Counted from the stretch's first letter, positions 16,062 to 24,951 are shown. The stretch: DNA of 64,000 nucleotides from Belnapia mucosa (GCF_016775475.1 NZ_JAEUXJ010000002.1:1-64000), one strand, 5' to 3'. Numbers and translations are program-made. Notes: generated by a model not told the origin, from the letters alone.

Positions 16062-17423
16062 TCAGGCGGAGACCGGTTCGGGCGCGGCCTGCCGGCTGTA
16101 GCGGTTCACATGCGGCTTCAGGCCGAGATTCTCCCGCAGCGTCTTGCCTTCATAGGCGGTGCGGAACAGGCCGCGGCGCTGCAATTCCGGCGTGATCATC
16201 TCGACGAAATCGTCGCAGCCGCCGGGCAGGATGGACGGTGTGATGTTGAAGCCGTCGCAGGCCTCCGCATCCATCCACTCCTCCATCACATCGACGATCT
16301 CGGCGGCAGTCCCAATCAGGTGGAAGCCGCCGGCCCCGGCCTTGTGTTCATACAGCTGGCGGATTGTCAGGTTCTTCTCGCGCACGAGCTGCACCCAGCG
16401 CTCGGAGAAGCTCTTCAGCTCCTGCGGGCCGAGCCGGTCGAGCGGCACCGGTCCATCGACGTCGTAGCCGGTCAGGTCGCCGAAGGTGCCATAGAGCCGC
16501 TGCAAGCCCACCATGGGGTCCAGCAGGGATTGCAGTTCGTCGAATTTCGCCTGTGCCTCGGCCGCGGTGCGGCCGACAATAGGCCGCAGCGCCGGCATGA
16601 TCTTGAGGTCGTCCCAATCCCTGCCATAGCGCGACAGGCGCCCCTTCACATCGGCATAATAGGCGCGCGCTGCGCCGATCGTGTCATGCGCGGCATAGAT
16701 GACATCGGCCGAGGCGGCTGCCATCTCCCGTCCCTGCTCCGAGGCGCCGGCCTGGAACAGTATGGGCCGGCCCTGCGGCATCTCGCCCACATTCAGCGGC
16801 CCGCGGACCTGGAAATGCTTGCCGCGATGATTCAGCACATGCGCCCGGCTCTCGTCGTAGAACAACCCGCGCGCCTTGTCGTAGAGGAAGGCGCCTTCTT
16901 CCCAGCTGTCCCAGAGACCCGTGACCACCTCGACGAATTCCGCCGCGCGCTCGTAGCGCGTGTCGTAATCCAGGTGATGCTCCCGGTTGAAGTTGCGCGC
17001 CTCTGCCTCGGACCAGGAGGTGACGACATTCCAGCCCGCCCGTCCCTCGCTGATCAGGTCGAGGGTCGCGAATTTGCGGGCGATGTGGAAAGGCTCGTTA
17101 TAGGTAGTGGAGGCGGTGGTGACGAGGCCGATCCGGCTGGTGCGCGCCGCCAGGGCCGGCAGCAGCGTCATCGGCTCCATCTCGATGATCTCGTAGCCCG
17201 AGCGCGCCAGCGCGCCGCGCGGCTGGTCATGCTCGCGGATGCCGATGCCGTCGGCGAAGAAGATCATGTCGAACAGCCCACGCTCCGCGGTCTGCGCGTT
17301 CCGCAGGTAGTGCTGGAAGCTGACGGTGCCGTTCGCCGGCACATCGGGGTGGCGCCAGGCCGCGGGGTGATAGCCAAGGCCCCGCATCGACATGCCCAGC
17401 CGCATCATCCGCTTCGAGCCCAT
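16062..17423 (-). CDS. NtaA/SnaA/DszA-family FMN-dependent monooxygenase
   Basis: A 453-residue bacterial luciferase-like monooxygenase of the nitrilotriacetate/dibenzothiophene-sulfone subfamily, which uses reduced FMN from a separate reductase. Blocks are GYHPAAWRHPDVP, AERGLFDMIFFADG, LAARTSRIGLVTTASTTYNEPFH, ISEGRAGWNVVTSW, FQAGASEQGREMAA and GFNITPSILPGGCDDFVE. It heads the operon with the peptide-type ABC transporter and is divergent from a GntR regulator. No flavin reductase is adjacent. The actual substrate cannot be read from sequence. Confidence 0.88.
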   Translation of the reverse strand: MGSKRMMRLGMSMRGLGYHPAAWRHPDVPANGTVSFQHYLRNAQTAERGLFDMIFFADGIGIREHDQPRGALARSGYEIIEMEPMTLLPALAARTSRIGLVTTASTTYNEPFHIARKFATLDLISEGRAGWNVVTSWSEAEARNFNREHHLDYDTRYERAAEFVEVVTGLWDSWEEGAFLYDKARGLFYDESRAHVLNHRGKHFQVRGPLNVGEMPQGRPILFQAGASEQGREMAAASADVIYAAHDTIGAARAYYADVKGRLSRYGRDWDDLKIMPALRPIVGRTAAEAQAKFDELQSLLDPMVGLQRLYGTFGDLTGYDVDGPVPLDRLGPQELKSFSERWVQLVREKNLTIRQLYEHKAGAGGFHLIGTAAEIVDVMEEWMDAEACDGFNITPSILPGGCDDFVEMITPELQRRGLFRTAYEGKTLRENLGLKPHVNRYSRQAAPEPVSA

Positions 17424-17509
17424 ACTACCCTCCCTGCTTCTGCCACGAGAAAGCCGGCTGGCCGGAAGAACCCGGCCTTGGGTCAGTCTAGGCAGTGAAG
17501 AATTCGCAA

Positions 17510-17579
17510 TGCAATCCTGTATGCAGCTCTGTGGTATGGACTTTTCAGGCCAACTTCAGGCAGATAGGCCAGGATTGCA
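17510..17579. promoter_or_regulatory. Inverted 10-bp sites in divergent control region
   Basis: TGCAATCCTG (17510-17519) and CAGGATTGCA (17570-17579) are perfect inverted copies separated by 50 bases, in the AT-richer region between the monooxygenase and the GntR gene. They could be paired binding sites for the GntR protein or the arms of a looped repressor complex. The 231-base gap between the genes holds no coding sequence. Confidence 0.5.
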
Positions 17580-17654
17580 AAAAGGCTGGACGGTCTGCCC
17601 AAAGCCTGGGCACGAGCATCCGGGTCAGATCCATGGCCCAAGGAGGACGCCGGC

Positions 17655-18347
17655 ATGAAGACGGTCAGAAATTCGGCCGTGAATCCGGCCTCAACCGGCC
17701 GCGTCTATGAGCGCATCAAGGTCATGGCGATGACCTACCAATTCCGGCCTGGGGAACGGATCAACGAGATCGCCCTGGCGGAACAGCTCGAGGTGAGCCG
17801 CACGCCGCTGCGTGAAGCGCTGAATCGGCTGGTCTCGGAGGGCTTCGTCACCACCGTGCCGGGGCGGGGCTTTTTCGGCCGGATGCTGGACGCGAAGGAG
17901 ATTCACAACCTCTACGAATTGCGGGTCTCGCTGGAGGAGGCGATCATCCGCCTTGCCTGCGAACGGGCGACCGAGGAGGAGCTCGCGGCGCTCGAGGAAT
18001 TCGCCCAGTCCCGCCCGACGCAGGAGAATGGCAAGAGCCTGGAGGCGCTTCGCCATGATGAGGAGTTCCATCTGCGGATTGCGGGCATGACGCACAACCC
18101 GGAATTCGTCCGCCTGCTGGAGAGCATTAACAGCCGCATTCACTTCGTGCGCTGGATCGATATGCGCCGGCGCGAGAGGCTGGACATGATGGCCCATGTC
18201 CGCTTCGCGCAGCTCCTCCGCAGGCGCGACGTCGCCGCCTGCCTGACGGATAGCAGCATCGTCATCCGCCGCCGCTACAGCGAAATCGTGGATGTCATCC
18301 GCAGCGGCATCGCCGAGATCTACATGGCGCCGGATGAGCGCATATAG
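17655..18347 (+). CDS. GntR-family regulator, FadR/FCD subfamily
   Basis: A 230-residue transcription factor. The winged helix spans about 10-80 (INEIALAEQLEVSRTPLREALNRLVSEGFV, then PGRGFFGR) and an FCD ligand-binding domain covers about 90-220. Metal-type ligands D and H appear in HDEEFHLRI and H in MAHVRF, but the usual C-terminal His (normally in an RRHL-like motif) is not seen; SSIVIRRRY stands there. AGGAGG precedes ATG 17655. It is divergent from the monooxygenase/ABC operon, which it probably controls. Confidence 0.87.
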   Translation: MKTVRNSAVNPASTGRVYERIKVMAMTYQFRPGERINEIALAEQLEVSRTPLREALNRLVSEGFVTTVPGRGFFGRMLDAKEIHNLYELRVSLEEAIIRLACERATEEELAALEEFAQSRPTQENGKSLEALRHDEEFHLRIAGMTHNPEFVRLLESINSRIHFVRWIDMRRRERLDMMAHVRFAQLLRRRDVAACLTDSSIVIRRRYSEIVDVIRSGIAEIYMAPDERI

Positions 18348-18422
18348 GCTGGTCCGCCCAGCCGCATCCCTGGCCGGTGGGCAGACGCCCAGGCCGTGGA
18401 AGCTGAGATGAATTCCAGGAGC

Positions 18423-18441
18423 GCGGCGCCATCAGCGCCGC
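18423..18441 (+). terminator. Hairpin downstream of GntR gene
   Basis: GCGGCGC (18423-18429) and GCGCCGC (18435-18441) form a 7-bp GC stem with a 5-base loop, 75 bases after the GntR stop and ahead of the convergent small membrane gene. There is no strong T-tract, so intrinsic termination is uncertain. Confidence 0.35.
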
Positions 18442-18483
18442 CTCCGTTATCCCAAGGTGCTGCGCATCAGGTCGCAGGACGCG

Positions 18484-18753
18484 TCATCGATATGCCGGCT
18501 CATGTTGCGGTGTAGCCCGCACGGTCGTGTTGTCGCCATTCATGCCGTCGCTCGGGGCCACGGGATTCGTGGTGACGATCGTCAGCACATCCGTCCCCTG
18601 GCTTTTGACGATGATCAGAATCCCAGAGATCATGACAAGGAACGCCGCTGGCGTGGCAAGCCCCGCCCAGCCCAAGGCAAGGCCAAGCACAAGCAATCCG
18701 GCAATCCAAAACCAGACATGGTCGCGCATATGCGCCAGAACCGGGTGCCTCAT
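18484..18753 (-). CDS. Small two-helix membrane protein, unknown
   Basis: An 89-residue protein with two hydrophobic stretches: VWFWIAGLLVLGLALGWAGL, then TPAAFLVMISGILIIV. A polar tail follows. A strong ribosome-binding site (GGAGGGGAGG) precedes ATG 18753, which supports real translation. I do not recognise the family. It is convergent with the GntR gene. The 293 bases between 18754 and 19046 contain no gene or repeat I can support. Confidence 0.6.
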   Translation of the reverse strand: MRHPVLAHMRDHVWFWIAGLLVLGLALGWAGLATPAAFLVMISGILIIVKSQGTDVLTIVTTNPVAPSDGMNGDNTTVRATPQHEPAYR

Positions 18754-19046
18754 CGCGTCCTCCCCTCCGGGTCTTTTGCCCGAGATTGCAAAGCCGCAAT
18801 ATGTAAGACATTCAGCTTACAGAAATGCAAGCGGGTTGGATGGTCCGCAAGCTGATATGCCGGTGCGCTGCACCCGGTGGACCCTAAGGCAAGAGAATAC
18901 GCCTCCGCTTCAACCAGCGGCTGAGTCGGAAGCCCGGTATTGAGGGGCGAGCCAGGAGATGCATCCGGCGAAACCGTCATCTGGCTGCACGACCTAATGC
19001 CGAGTTTGCCGCCCAACTGCAGCGGGATGTGCCGCCAAGCCGAACC

Positions 19047-20681
19047 CTATCGCAGCATCAGCTCCTGATACCCCTTCGCCGCCACCGCATCGCACCAGGC
19101 CCGGTAAGCCGGAGCGCTGCCGGCATAGCGCGCGATGGTGCGGGTCTGCTTGCCCTCGACATTGCGGTTGACGCCCGTCATCCAAGAGTCGACCTCGAAG
19201 GTCAGCAGCCCGGCCGCACAGGATTTCACATGGTCGGTCCAGGCCTGCACCGCCTCCGGCCTCGCCTCGACCCGGGTCAGGCCATGCTCTTGCATATGGC
19301 GCAGGAGATCGCTCACCCATTCGACATTGTACTCGATGCTGCGCGGAATATTGCCCAGGGCGGTATGCGGCCCCAGCAGCATGAGCATGTTGGGGAAGCC
19401 TTCCACCAGCATGCCCATGAAGGTCTGCGCGCCGCCTGACCATGTCTCCTTCAGCCGCTGGCCGTCCGTGCCGCGGATATCGATGCGGTCGAAAGCGCCG
19501 GTCAGGGCATCGAAACCGGTGGCGTAGATGATGATGTCGAACTCGAACTCCGCCTCGCTGGTCTTGATGCCGGTCGGCGTGATGCGTTCGATGGGTGTCG
19601 CCCGGCTGTCGACCAGGGTGACGTTGTCCTGGTTGTAGACCTCGTAGTAGCGCGTCTCCAGCGGCAGGCGGCGGGTGCCGAAGCCGTGATTCTTCGGGAT
19701 CAGCATCTCCGCGAGCCTGGGATCCTTCACCCGCTGCCGGATCTTCCGCGCGACGAAGTCCGAGATTTCCCGATTCGCCGCAGGGTCGGTGAGCATGTCG
19801 CGGAAATTGCCCACCCAGATGCCGAAGCCCGGTGAGGCGTAAAGCTCCTCGTAGAAGGCCTCCCGTTCCTCCGGCGTGACCTCGAAGGTGCCGCGCGGAT
19901 CGGGCGTGTGGAGGAAGCAGGAGAAGGTCTCCTGGCAACGGCGGAAGATCTCCGGATAGCTGGCCTTGATGCGCTGTTGCTCGTCCTCGGTGATGGGGCG
20001 GTTGTGCAGCGGGGCGCACCAATTCGGGGTACGCTGGAAAATCGTGAGATGCGCTGCGGTCTTCGCCACCTCCTGGATGGTCTGGACCCCCGTGGCGCCG
20101 GTCCCGATCACTGCGACACGTTGGCCGGTGAAATCCACCTTCTCCTTCGGCCAGCGCGCGGTGTGCCAGGATTGGCCCCGGAAGCTCTCGATCCCAGCGA
20201 TGCGCGGCAGGGTCGGGGCGGAGAGGACGCCGATGGCGGTGATCAGATAGCGTGCCCGATACCGGCTCCCATCCTCCAGCGTGACGGTCCAGCCACGCCA
20301 ATCATCCGCGTAATGGGCGCTGGCGACACGGCTGTTGAACTGGATATCGCGGCGCAGGTCGTATTTCTCGGCGACATGGTTCAGGTAGCGCAGCGTCTCG
20401 GGCTGCGGGGCGAAATGCTCCGACCAGCTCCATTCCTGGAGCAATTCGGGATCAAAGGAAAACCCATAAGAATAGCTTTCGGAATCGAAGCGCGCCCCAG
20501 GGTAGCGGTTCCAGTACCAGGTCCCGCCGACATCCGTCCCGGCTTCGAAGACCCGCCCCCGCAGGCCGAGCTGGCGCAGCCGGATGAGCTGATACATCCC
20601 CGACATGCCGGCCCCGACGACGATGGCGTCGTAGTCGAGAGCCTGGTCGGTCGCAGCCGGGAGCGTTTCTGAGGACGACAT
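19047..20681 (-). CDS. Baeyer-Villiger flavin monooxygenase
   Basis: A 544-residue FAD- and NADPH-dependent monooxygenase of the cyclohexanone monooxygenase class. The FAD Rossmann motif is VVGAGMSGM (about 22). The fingerprint FxGxxxHxxxWP is present as FRGQSWHTARWP (about 165), and a second dinucleotide motif, VIGTGATG, follows about 25 residues later. GGTWYWNRYPGARFD is the typical substrate-side motif. These enzymes insert oxygen next to ketones to give esters or lactones. It stands alone on the strand; the SGNH hydrolase 77 bases upstream could act on an ester product, though this is only a possibility. Confidence 0.9.
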   Translation of the reverse strand: MSSSETLPAATDQALDYDAIVVGAGMSGMYQLIRLRQLGLRGRVFEAGTDVGGTWYWNRYPGARFDSESYSYGFSFDPELLQEWSWSEHFAPQPETLRYLNHVAEKYDLRRDIQFNSRVASAHYADDWRGWTVTLEDGSRYRARYLITAIGVLSAPTLPRIAGIESFRGQSWHTARWPKEKVDFTGQRVAVIGTGATGVQTIQEVAKTAAHLTIFQRTPNWCAPLHNRPITEDEQQRIKASYPEIFRRCQETFSCFLHTPDPRGTFEVTPEEREAFYEELYASPGFGIWVGNFRDMLTDPAANREISDFVARKIRQRVKDPRLAEMLIPKNHGFGTRRLPLETRYYEVYNQDNVTLVDSRATPIERITPTGIKTSEAEFEFDIIIYATGFDALTGAFDRIDIRGTDGQRLKETWSGGAQTFMGMLVEGFPNMLMLLGPHTALGNIPRSIEYNVEWVSDLLRHMQEHGLTRVEARPEAVQAWTDHVKSCAAGLLTFEVDSWMTGVNRNVEGKQTRTIARYAGSAPAYRAWCDAVAAKGYQELMLR

Positions 20682-20758
20682 TCTGGGTTTCCGCCTGTGA
20701 AGGAGCAGTTGAAGCGCAGAATGCGGCGATCACCACGTCCGTCCAACCTGTTTTCGAG

Positions 20759-21499
20759 TCATCCGGCACTGCCCCCATAGACGACGGAGCGGTGCGGCCG
20801 CGGCTCGGGCTCCTGAGCGAAGCGGGCAATGGCCGCCGCGATCTTGGCCCCGCCCTGCACCGAGGGCTCGATCGCATTGGCGAAATCCGCATCCTCGTTA
20901 CAGACCAGGCGGAGGTCGATCAGCGGCAGGCCGCGCTGAAAGGCCTCCCGCCCGATCACATCGTTGAACAGGGTCAACCCGGCCACCGCCAGGCGTCGCC
21001 GCTGCGGGTCGGGGAAGCGCGGGTCATAGACGGTGCAGAGCGCCATCGGGATCCTTCGCGCCAGCACCCGATCGAGCATGGCCCGGTATTCCTGGCGGAA
21101 CCGGTCCGCCATGCTGGCCAGCTGCGCCAGGCCTTCGCCCACTGTCCGTGCCGGATTGGCCAGCACGCCTTCCTGCCGCCCGGCATCATTGCCGCCGACG
21201 CTGATGACGAGATGGGTGGCGCCGGCCGGGATACTGGCCAACTGGCGCGGGACGTCGGCGGTCACGCTGCCGCCCACCGCCGCCAGAGTGGCCCGCCACC
21301 CTGCGGGCAGCCGGCTGCGCAGATGCCCGACCACATCCGGCCCACCGGCTACATAGGGCTTGTTGTCGAAGATGGAGTCGCCCAGCAGGACGACATGCCC
21401 CGCGGCGCCCGCCCGGGCCTGCGCGCCGCCGCCGGCGACTGCGGTGAGGCTGACACCGAGCGCGACCCGGCGCGGGGTAGGGGAGGCCGGCGCTGCCAT
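20759..21499 (-). CDS. SGNH/GDSL-type hydrolase
   Basis: A 246-residue esterase/lipase-like hydrolase. The nucleophile block is VVLLGDSIFDNK, block III is VISVGGNDAG, and a C-terminal Asp/His pair is less clear (IEPSVQGGAKIA; a DxxH is not obvious). The N-terminus (TPRRVALGVSLTAVAGGGAQARA) looks like an export signal. ATG 21499 is 2 bases after the stop of the upstream gene, so the two are likely co-translated. The substrate is unknown. Confidence 0.75.
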   Translation of the reverse strand: MAAPASPTPRRVALGVSLTAVAGGGAQARAGAAGHVVLLGDSIFDNKPYVAGGPDVVGHLRSRLPAGWRATLAAVGGSVTADVPRQLASIPAGATHLVISVGGNDAGRQEGVLANPARTVGEGLAQLASMADRFRQEYRAMLDRVLARRIPMALCTVYDPRFPDPQRRRLAVAGLTLFNDVIGREAFQRGLPLIDLRLVCNEDADFANAIEPSVQGGAKIAAAIARFAQEPEPRPHRSVVYGGSAG

Positions 21500-21501
21500 T
21501 C

Positions 21502-22101
21502 TCAGGCCCCGGCCGTGTCGCCGGGCACAGCCTGGCCCGCCGCGTTCATCGCCATCAGCCCGGTCGCCAGCCTGGTAAGGCACCGCGCCGCCCGCAGGCG
21601 CACCGCGGCCTGGCCATCCACCCCATCGGGCAAGGTGCAGCCGGCCAGGGTGATGGCCGTGCCGAGGATGCGTGCCTCGAGCGCCGCGGTCATCGTCTCG
21701 GGCGCCGCATCGCGGCCCAAATGCTGGTCGATCTCCTCTCCGGCCCGGTCGATCTCGGCCTCGACCTGTGCATCATGGGCCTTGATGCCGAGAATCTCGG
21801 CCGGGGGATCCGGCTCCTCATCCGCCAGGATCGCCAGCAGCCCCATGGCGGCGATCAGGGTCTGGATCGGCCCACCATCGCCGCCGCGGGAGGCGAAGGC
21901 CCCGAAGGCAACGGCGAGCGCCGCCTCGCCGAGCACTTCCCGGGCCTCGTCATCCATGGCGGCGATGGCGGGGGAGGCTGCTTCGATGGAAGCATCCCCC
22001 GGCGTGGCATCCTCGCCCTGGAGACTGGGGATGCCGCCTTCCGCAAAGGCCCGGCTGAGGGTGGCAAGGGCGTCGAAGAGGCGCTGTTCCGAGATGGCCA
22101 T
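21502..22101 (-). CDS. Hypothetical Ala-rich acidic protein
   Basis: A 199-residue soluble protein, rich in Ala, Glu and Asp, predicted mostly helical, without signal peptide or recognised motif. Coding is supported by its GC-rich third positions and by its two-base spacing to the SGNH hydrolase gene downstream, with which it probably forms an operon. I do not recognise a family. Confidence 0.55.
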   Translation of the reverse strand: MAISEQRLFDALATLSRAFAEGGIPSLQGEDATPGDASIEAASPAIAAMDDEAREVLGEAALAVAFGAFASRGGDGGPIQTLIAAMGLLAILADEEPDPPAEILGIKAHDAQVEAEIDRAGEEIDQHLGRDAAPETMTAALEARILGTAITLAGCTLPDGVDGQAAVRLRAARCLTRLATGLMAMNAAGQAVPGDTAGA

Positions 22102-22265
22102 GATGTCCTCGCGGCGGAGATGATCGAAAGGGAACCTACGGGACTTGCCCCGGTTGCGAACCGGAGCGGCGGCTTCGAGGGGAGGGGCTGGTCTGGCCGC
22201 GCCCGCGTCCCATCACGCTCGCGCAAACATGGCATCCCGGGCAAAGGCCAGCCGTTAAGGAGGGT

Positions 22266-22829
22266 ATGGCAGTTTGGATGTCTGACCGGCGTGCAGGCCG
22301 GAAGCCACTATCGGGGATGCGGCCGTGGCGGCGCCTTGCGCTGGCATCGGCGCTGCTTCTGCTGCCGGGCTGCGAAACAATGGCCCGGATGGATTATCTC
22401 GACCAGTTTTTCGACCCCGAAGCCTATGCCGCGCGGCATTCCAGGTCAGCAGAGCCTGCCAACCCCAGGCGGGAACAACTTCAGGTTGCGTTGCCGCAAC
22501 CTCCGGTGACCGCTGCCCGGGCTTCGCCGCCCGCCGCCACCGAAGCTCCAGCACCGTCCGTGCCGGAGCGGGATGATGGCCAATGGGTCCGCGGCACCGT
22601 GCGGCAGAACCCCTGGCTTGCGATGGATTGGGAACGGTTGACGCCGGCGCAACAGCTTCGCGTCGAGCGCCAGTTGCGAGGCTCGGGCGCACCACGTGAG
22701 GCTGCCGCCGCCTGGGATACCATGGGCTTGAATGAGCGTACGCGCCTCGCCTTCGGCTCGCCCTCTCCGTCGCAGCCCGGCGAGGCCCCGTCGATGCAGG
22801 ATGCCTCCTTCCTCGCACGCCGACCCTAG
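22266..22829 (+). CDS. Hypothetical lipoprotein
   Basis: Up to 187 residues with a lipoprotein signal: PWRRLALASALLLLPGC, where the Cys would be lipidated. The mature part has a Pro/Ala-rich linker and a C-terminal region (VRGTVRQNPWLAMDWERL, LTPAQQLRVERQL). The start is uncertain: GGAGG is only two bases from ATG 22266 and 13 from ATG 22278, while ATG 22317 gives the neatest signal peptide. The gene ends inside a strong inverted repeat. No family is recognised. Confidence 0.6.
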   Translation: MAVWMSDRRAGRKPLSGMRPWRRLALASALLLLPGCETMARMDYLDQFFDPEAYAARHSRSAEPANPRREQLQVALPQPPVTAARASPPAATEAPAPSVPERDDGQWVRGTVRQNPWLAMDWERLTPAQQLRVERQLRGSGAPREAAAAWDTMGLNERTRLAFGSPSPSQPGEAPSMQDASFLARRP

Positions 22830-22854
22830 CGAATGCCTGCCAGGGTCGGCGTGC
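22815..22854. terminator. Bidirectional hairpin between convergent genes
   Basis: GCACGCCGACCCT (22815-22827) and AGGGTCGGCGTGC (22842-22854) are perfect 13-bp inverted copies with a 14-base loop. The left arm includes the first base of the lipoprotein stop codon, and the right arm ends 15 bases before the stop of the convergent glycine-zipper gene, so it can serve both transcripts. It lacks a T-run. Confidence 0.6.
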
Positions 22855-22869
22855 TGTGAGGATCGTGCC

Positions 22870-23094
22870 TCAGTAGCGCCTCGGCGCCGTCAATGCGCCA
22901 CCGGCCGCGCCCACGCCGCCGCCGATCAGCGCACCCGTGCCGACACTGCCGCCGGTCAACGCGCCCACGCCGGCGCCGGCGCCGGCACCCAGCAATCCGC
23001 CCGACACGGCCCGGCCGCCCGGACTCGTGCCGCATGCCGCCAAACCGAGCGAAACCGTCATTGCCAGCAGAATCGTCTTGATGTTGGAATGCAA
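22870..23094 (-). CDS. Small glycine-zipper lipoprotein
   Basis: A 74-residue predicted lipoprotein. The signal IKTILLAMTVSLGLAAC is followed by a Gly/Ala repeat (SGGLLGAGAGAGVGALTGG and on), a glycine-zipper pattern typical of small envelope proteins that pack as helical hairpins. TTG 23094 is chosen because a GGGAGA site lies just upstream; the ATG further up would add a non-signal N-terminus. It is convergent with the preceding lipoprotein gene. Confidence 0.65.
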   Translation of the reverse strand: MHSNIKTILLAMTVSLGLAACGTSPGGRAVSGGLLGAGAGAGVGALTGGSVGTGALIGGGVGAAGGALTAPRRY

Positions 23095-23215
23095 GGTCGC
23101 TTCTCCCTTGTTGGTGCGTATAAAACGTACCAAGAGGAGAAAGGCTGGGACGTCGCGCCTTCACAACTCCGCTTTCTTTCGGATGCGGAGAGTCTGCCGT
23201 CGCGCTGGCGATCGG

Positions 23216-24817
23216 TCACACGCCACCCTGGGGCCAGCAGCGTGCCAGGGCATCCGTCTGCGTATGGCGGAAGTTCGGTGGGGCGAGCCAGGTCTGCAGC
23301 GAGCGATCCGGCCAGGTCACAACGTAATGCGACCAGTCGGTGGATCCGGTGAAGACGGATTGCCGTGCGGCCTCGGGCAGGGAGCAGTCCCGGCTGGCCG
23401 GCCAAGCGACGTGGGTGACGATCAGGCTCCCCTCCATCGCCGAACCAGCCGCAGCGAGGGCCGCGCAGGCGACCAAGCCCACACGGCCGAGCGGTTGCAA
23501 GCGGCCATTCACCGGGGCCAGCAGCCCCGCAATGGCGGCGACGGCCAGCACGACTAACGGTGCGATGCCGCCACGCATTGTCATCTCATTCCCGGGTCCA
23601 AACACGTAGCCGGGCAGCAGGCATAACAAGACGAGAGAGGCCGTCAGCAGTTTGCCGCGGACCAGCAGCAGCGCACAGGCTGCCCAGGACAGCACTTCGA
23701 TCGCCAGGAACAGCAGCCAACGCCCGGCCGCCCAAGCCTCCGGATGCTCCCAGAGCAAGGGATGGTGCGGGATCGCGGTCGAGCCGGCCGTGAGGTAGAG
23801 GCAGAGTGGGATGGCGACCACGACAGCCAGAAGGTTGGGGGGCGCGAAAGCCGCACGCAGCGCCGCCCCGACGCCGCCCCGGAGCAGGGCAACCATGGTC
23901 AAGGCTGCCGCGCCTGCGGCGGAAAGCGGGCTCCAGAAGACGCCCGCCGCCAGCGGCAGGGCTGCGGCGCGTGCGAAGCGCGCTTCAGAGCCATGCCGCA
24001 GCAGAAGGAGCGCTGCGAGCCAGGCTGGCAACGCGTGATTGGGCGCCCAGAGCAGGAGCGTGACATGGCCGGAATACTGGAACAGCCGCGCCCACCAGTC
24101 CCCGCCACGACCCCAGCTCGCCCATGGGCCGACGCCCGCCCGCCAGTCGAGCCAGATATTCGGCAGGATATCGAGGCCGCCGAAAGAGATGAACAGTGCC
24201 CCTGCCACCGCGAAGGCTACCCAGCCTCGCCTCGCCGGGACCATCGCGCTGGTGAGGCAGGCCAGCAGCGCCAGCGTCAATCCCAGCCCCAAGCCGGTCC
24301 AGGCCCATAAGGCCGCCTGCGCCGCGCCGAAGCCCAGGACATGGCCGATCAGGGCAGCGGGCATGTAGTAGCCGAGCGGCGCACGCAGCAGCCATGTCTG
24401 CTCGCCGACCGTATAGGCGACCGGCCCGGGCTGGATCGTGAGATCGAGCAGTACCGCGTCCCGGATCTGCCAATCCGCGGCGCTATAGAGAAGATGGTGC
24501 GTCCCCGTGGCCCCCACCGCCCAGAGCAGGCCCAGCGCAAGGCAGGCTGCTGTCATGCCGCGCCCGACGGGCCAAGGGCCATACCAGCCAGGCGTCAGCG
24601 CCATCGCAGCCAGCGCAATCAGGACCACCGGCAGCGCCGCCCAGACAGCGAGCCAGGTGGCAAGGAAGAGCAGCACCGGCACCATCAGATAGGCCATGAC
24701 CAGGATCGTCAGGCGATCCGGCGGCGCATGTCCCAGCACCGCATCGAGATCAACCCTGCCTGTCCCCTTTGCCGAAAATTCCCGAGAGGCAATCCCAGGC
24801 GGCCGGCATTCTCGCAT
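23216..24817 (-). CDS. Polytopic membrane protein, unknown
   Basis: A protein of up to 533 residues with roughly a dozen hydrophobic helices (for example LMVPVLLFLATWLAVW, WVAFAVAGALFISFGG, LTASLVLLCLLPGYVF) and a C-terminal extramembrane domain of about 90 residues. Short loops with THHLLYSAADW, QYSGHVTLLLWAPNHALP and FGPGNEMTMRGGIAPL recall lipid-linked sugar transferases (GT-C) or O-antigen-type polymer proteins, but no DxD/ExD motif is convincing. The N-terminal 40 residues are polar and the true start may be ATG 24694 (MAYLMVPV). It stands alone. Confidence 0.6.
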   Translation of the reverse strand: MRECRPPGIASREFSAKGTGRVDLDAVLGHAPPDRLTILVMAYLMVPVLLFLATWLAVWAALPVVLIALAAMALTPGWYGPWPVGRGMTAACLALGLLWAVGATGTHHLLYSAADWQIRDAVLLDLTIQPGPVAYTVGEQTWLLRAPLGYYMPAALIGHVLGFGAAQAALWAWTGLGLGLTLALLACLTSAMVPARRGWVAFAVAGALFISFGGLDILPNIWLDWRAGVGPWASWGRGGDWWARLFQYSGHVTLLLWAPNHALPAWLAALLLLRHGSEARFARAAALPLAAGVFWSPLSAAGAAALTMVALLRGGVGAALRAAFAPPNLLAVVVAIPLCLYLTAGSTAIPHHPLLWEHPEAWAAGRWLLFLAIEVLSWAACALLLVRGKLLTASLVLLCLLPGYVFGPGNEMTMRGGIAPLVVLAVAAIAGLLAPVNGRLQPLGRVGLVACAALAAAGSAMEGSLIVTHVAWPASRDCSLPEAARQSVFTGSTDWSHYVVTWPDRSLQTWLAPPNFRHTQTDALARCWPQGGV

Positions 24818-24951
24818 ATTCCATGATCTCGCCTATTGGCAGTACGATATGTGGCGGCTCCCCAAGCGCAGTCGGCGTGGCGACGAACGGCGCGGGGTGT
24901 GAATGGCGGCCAAGGACAGGGGCGGCTTTCTCGACCGACATCCCGTACAAA

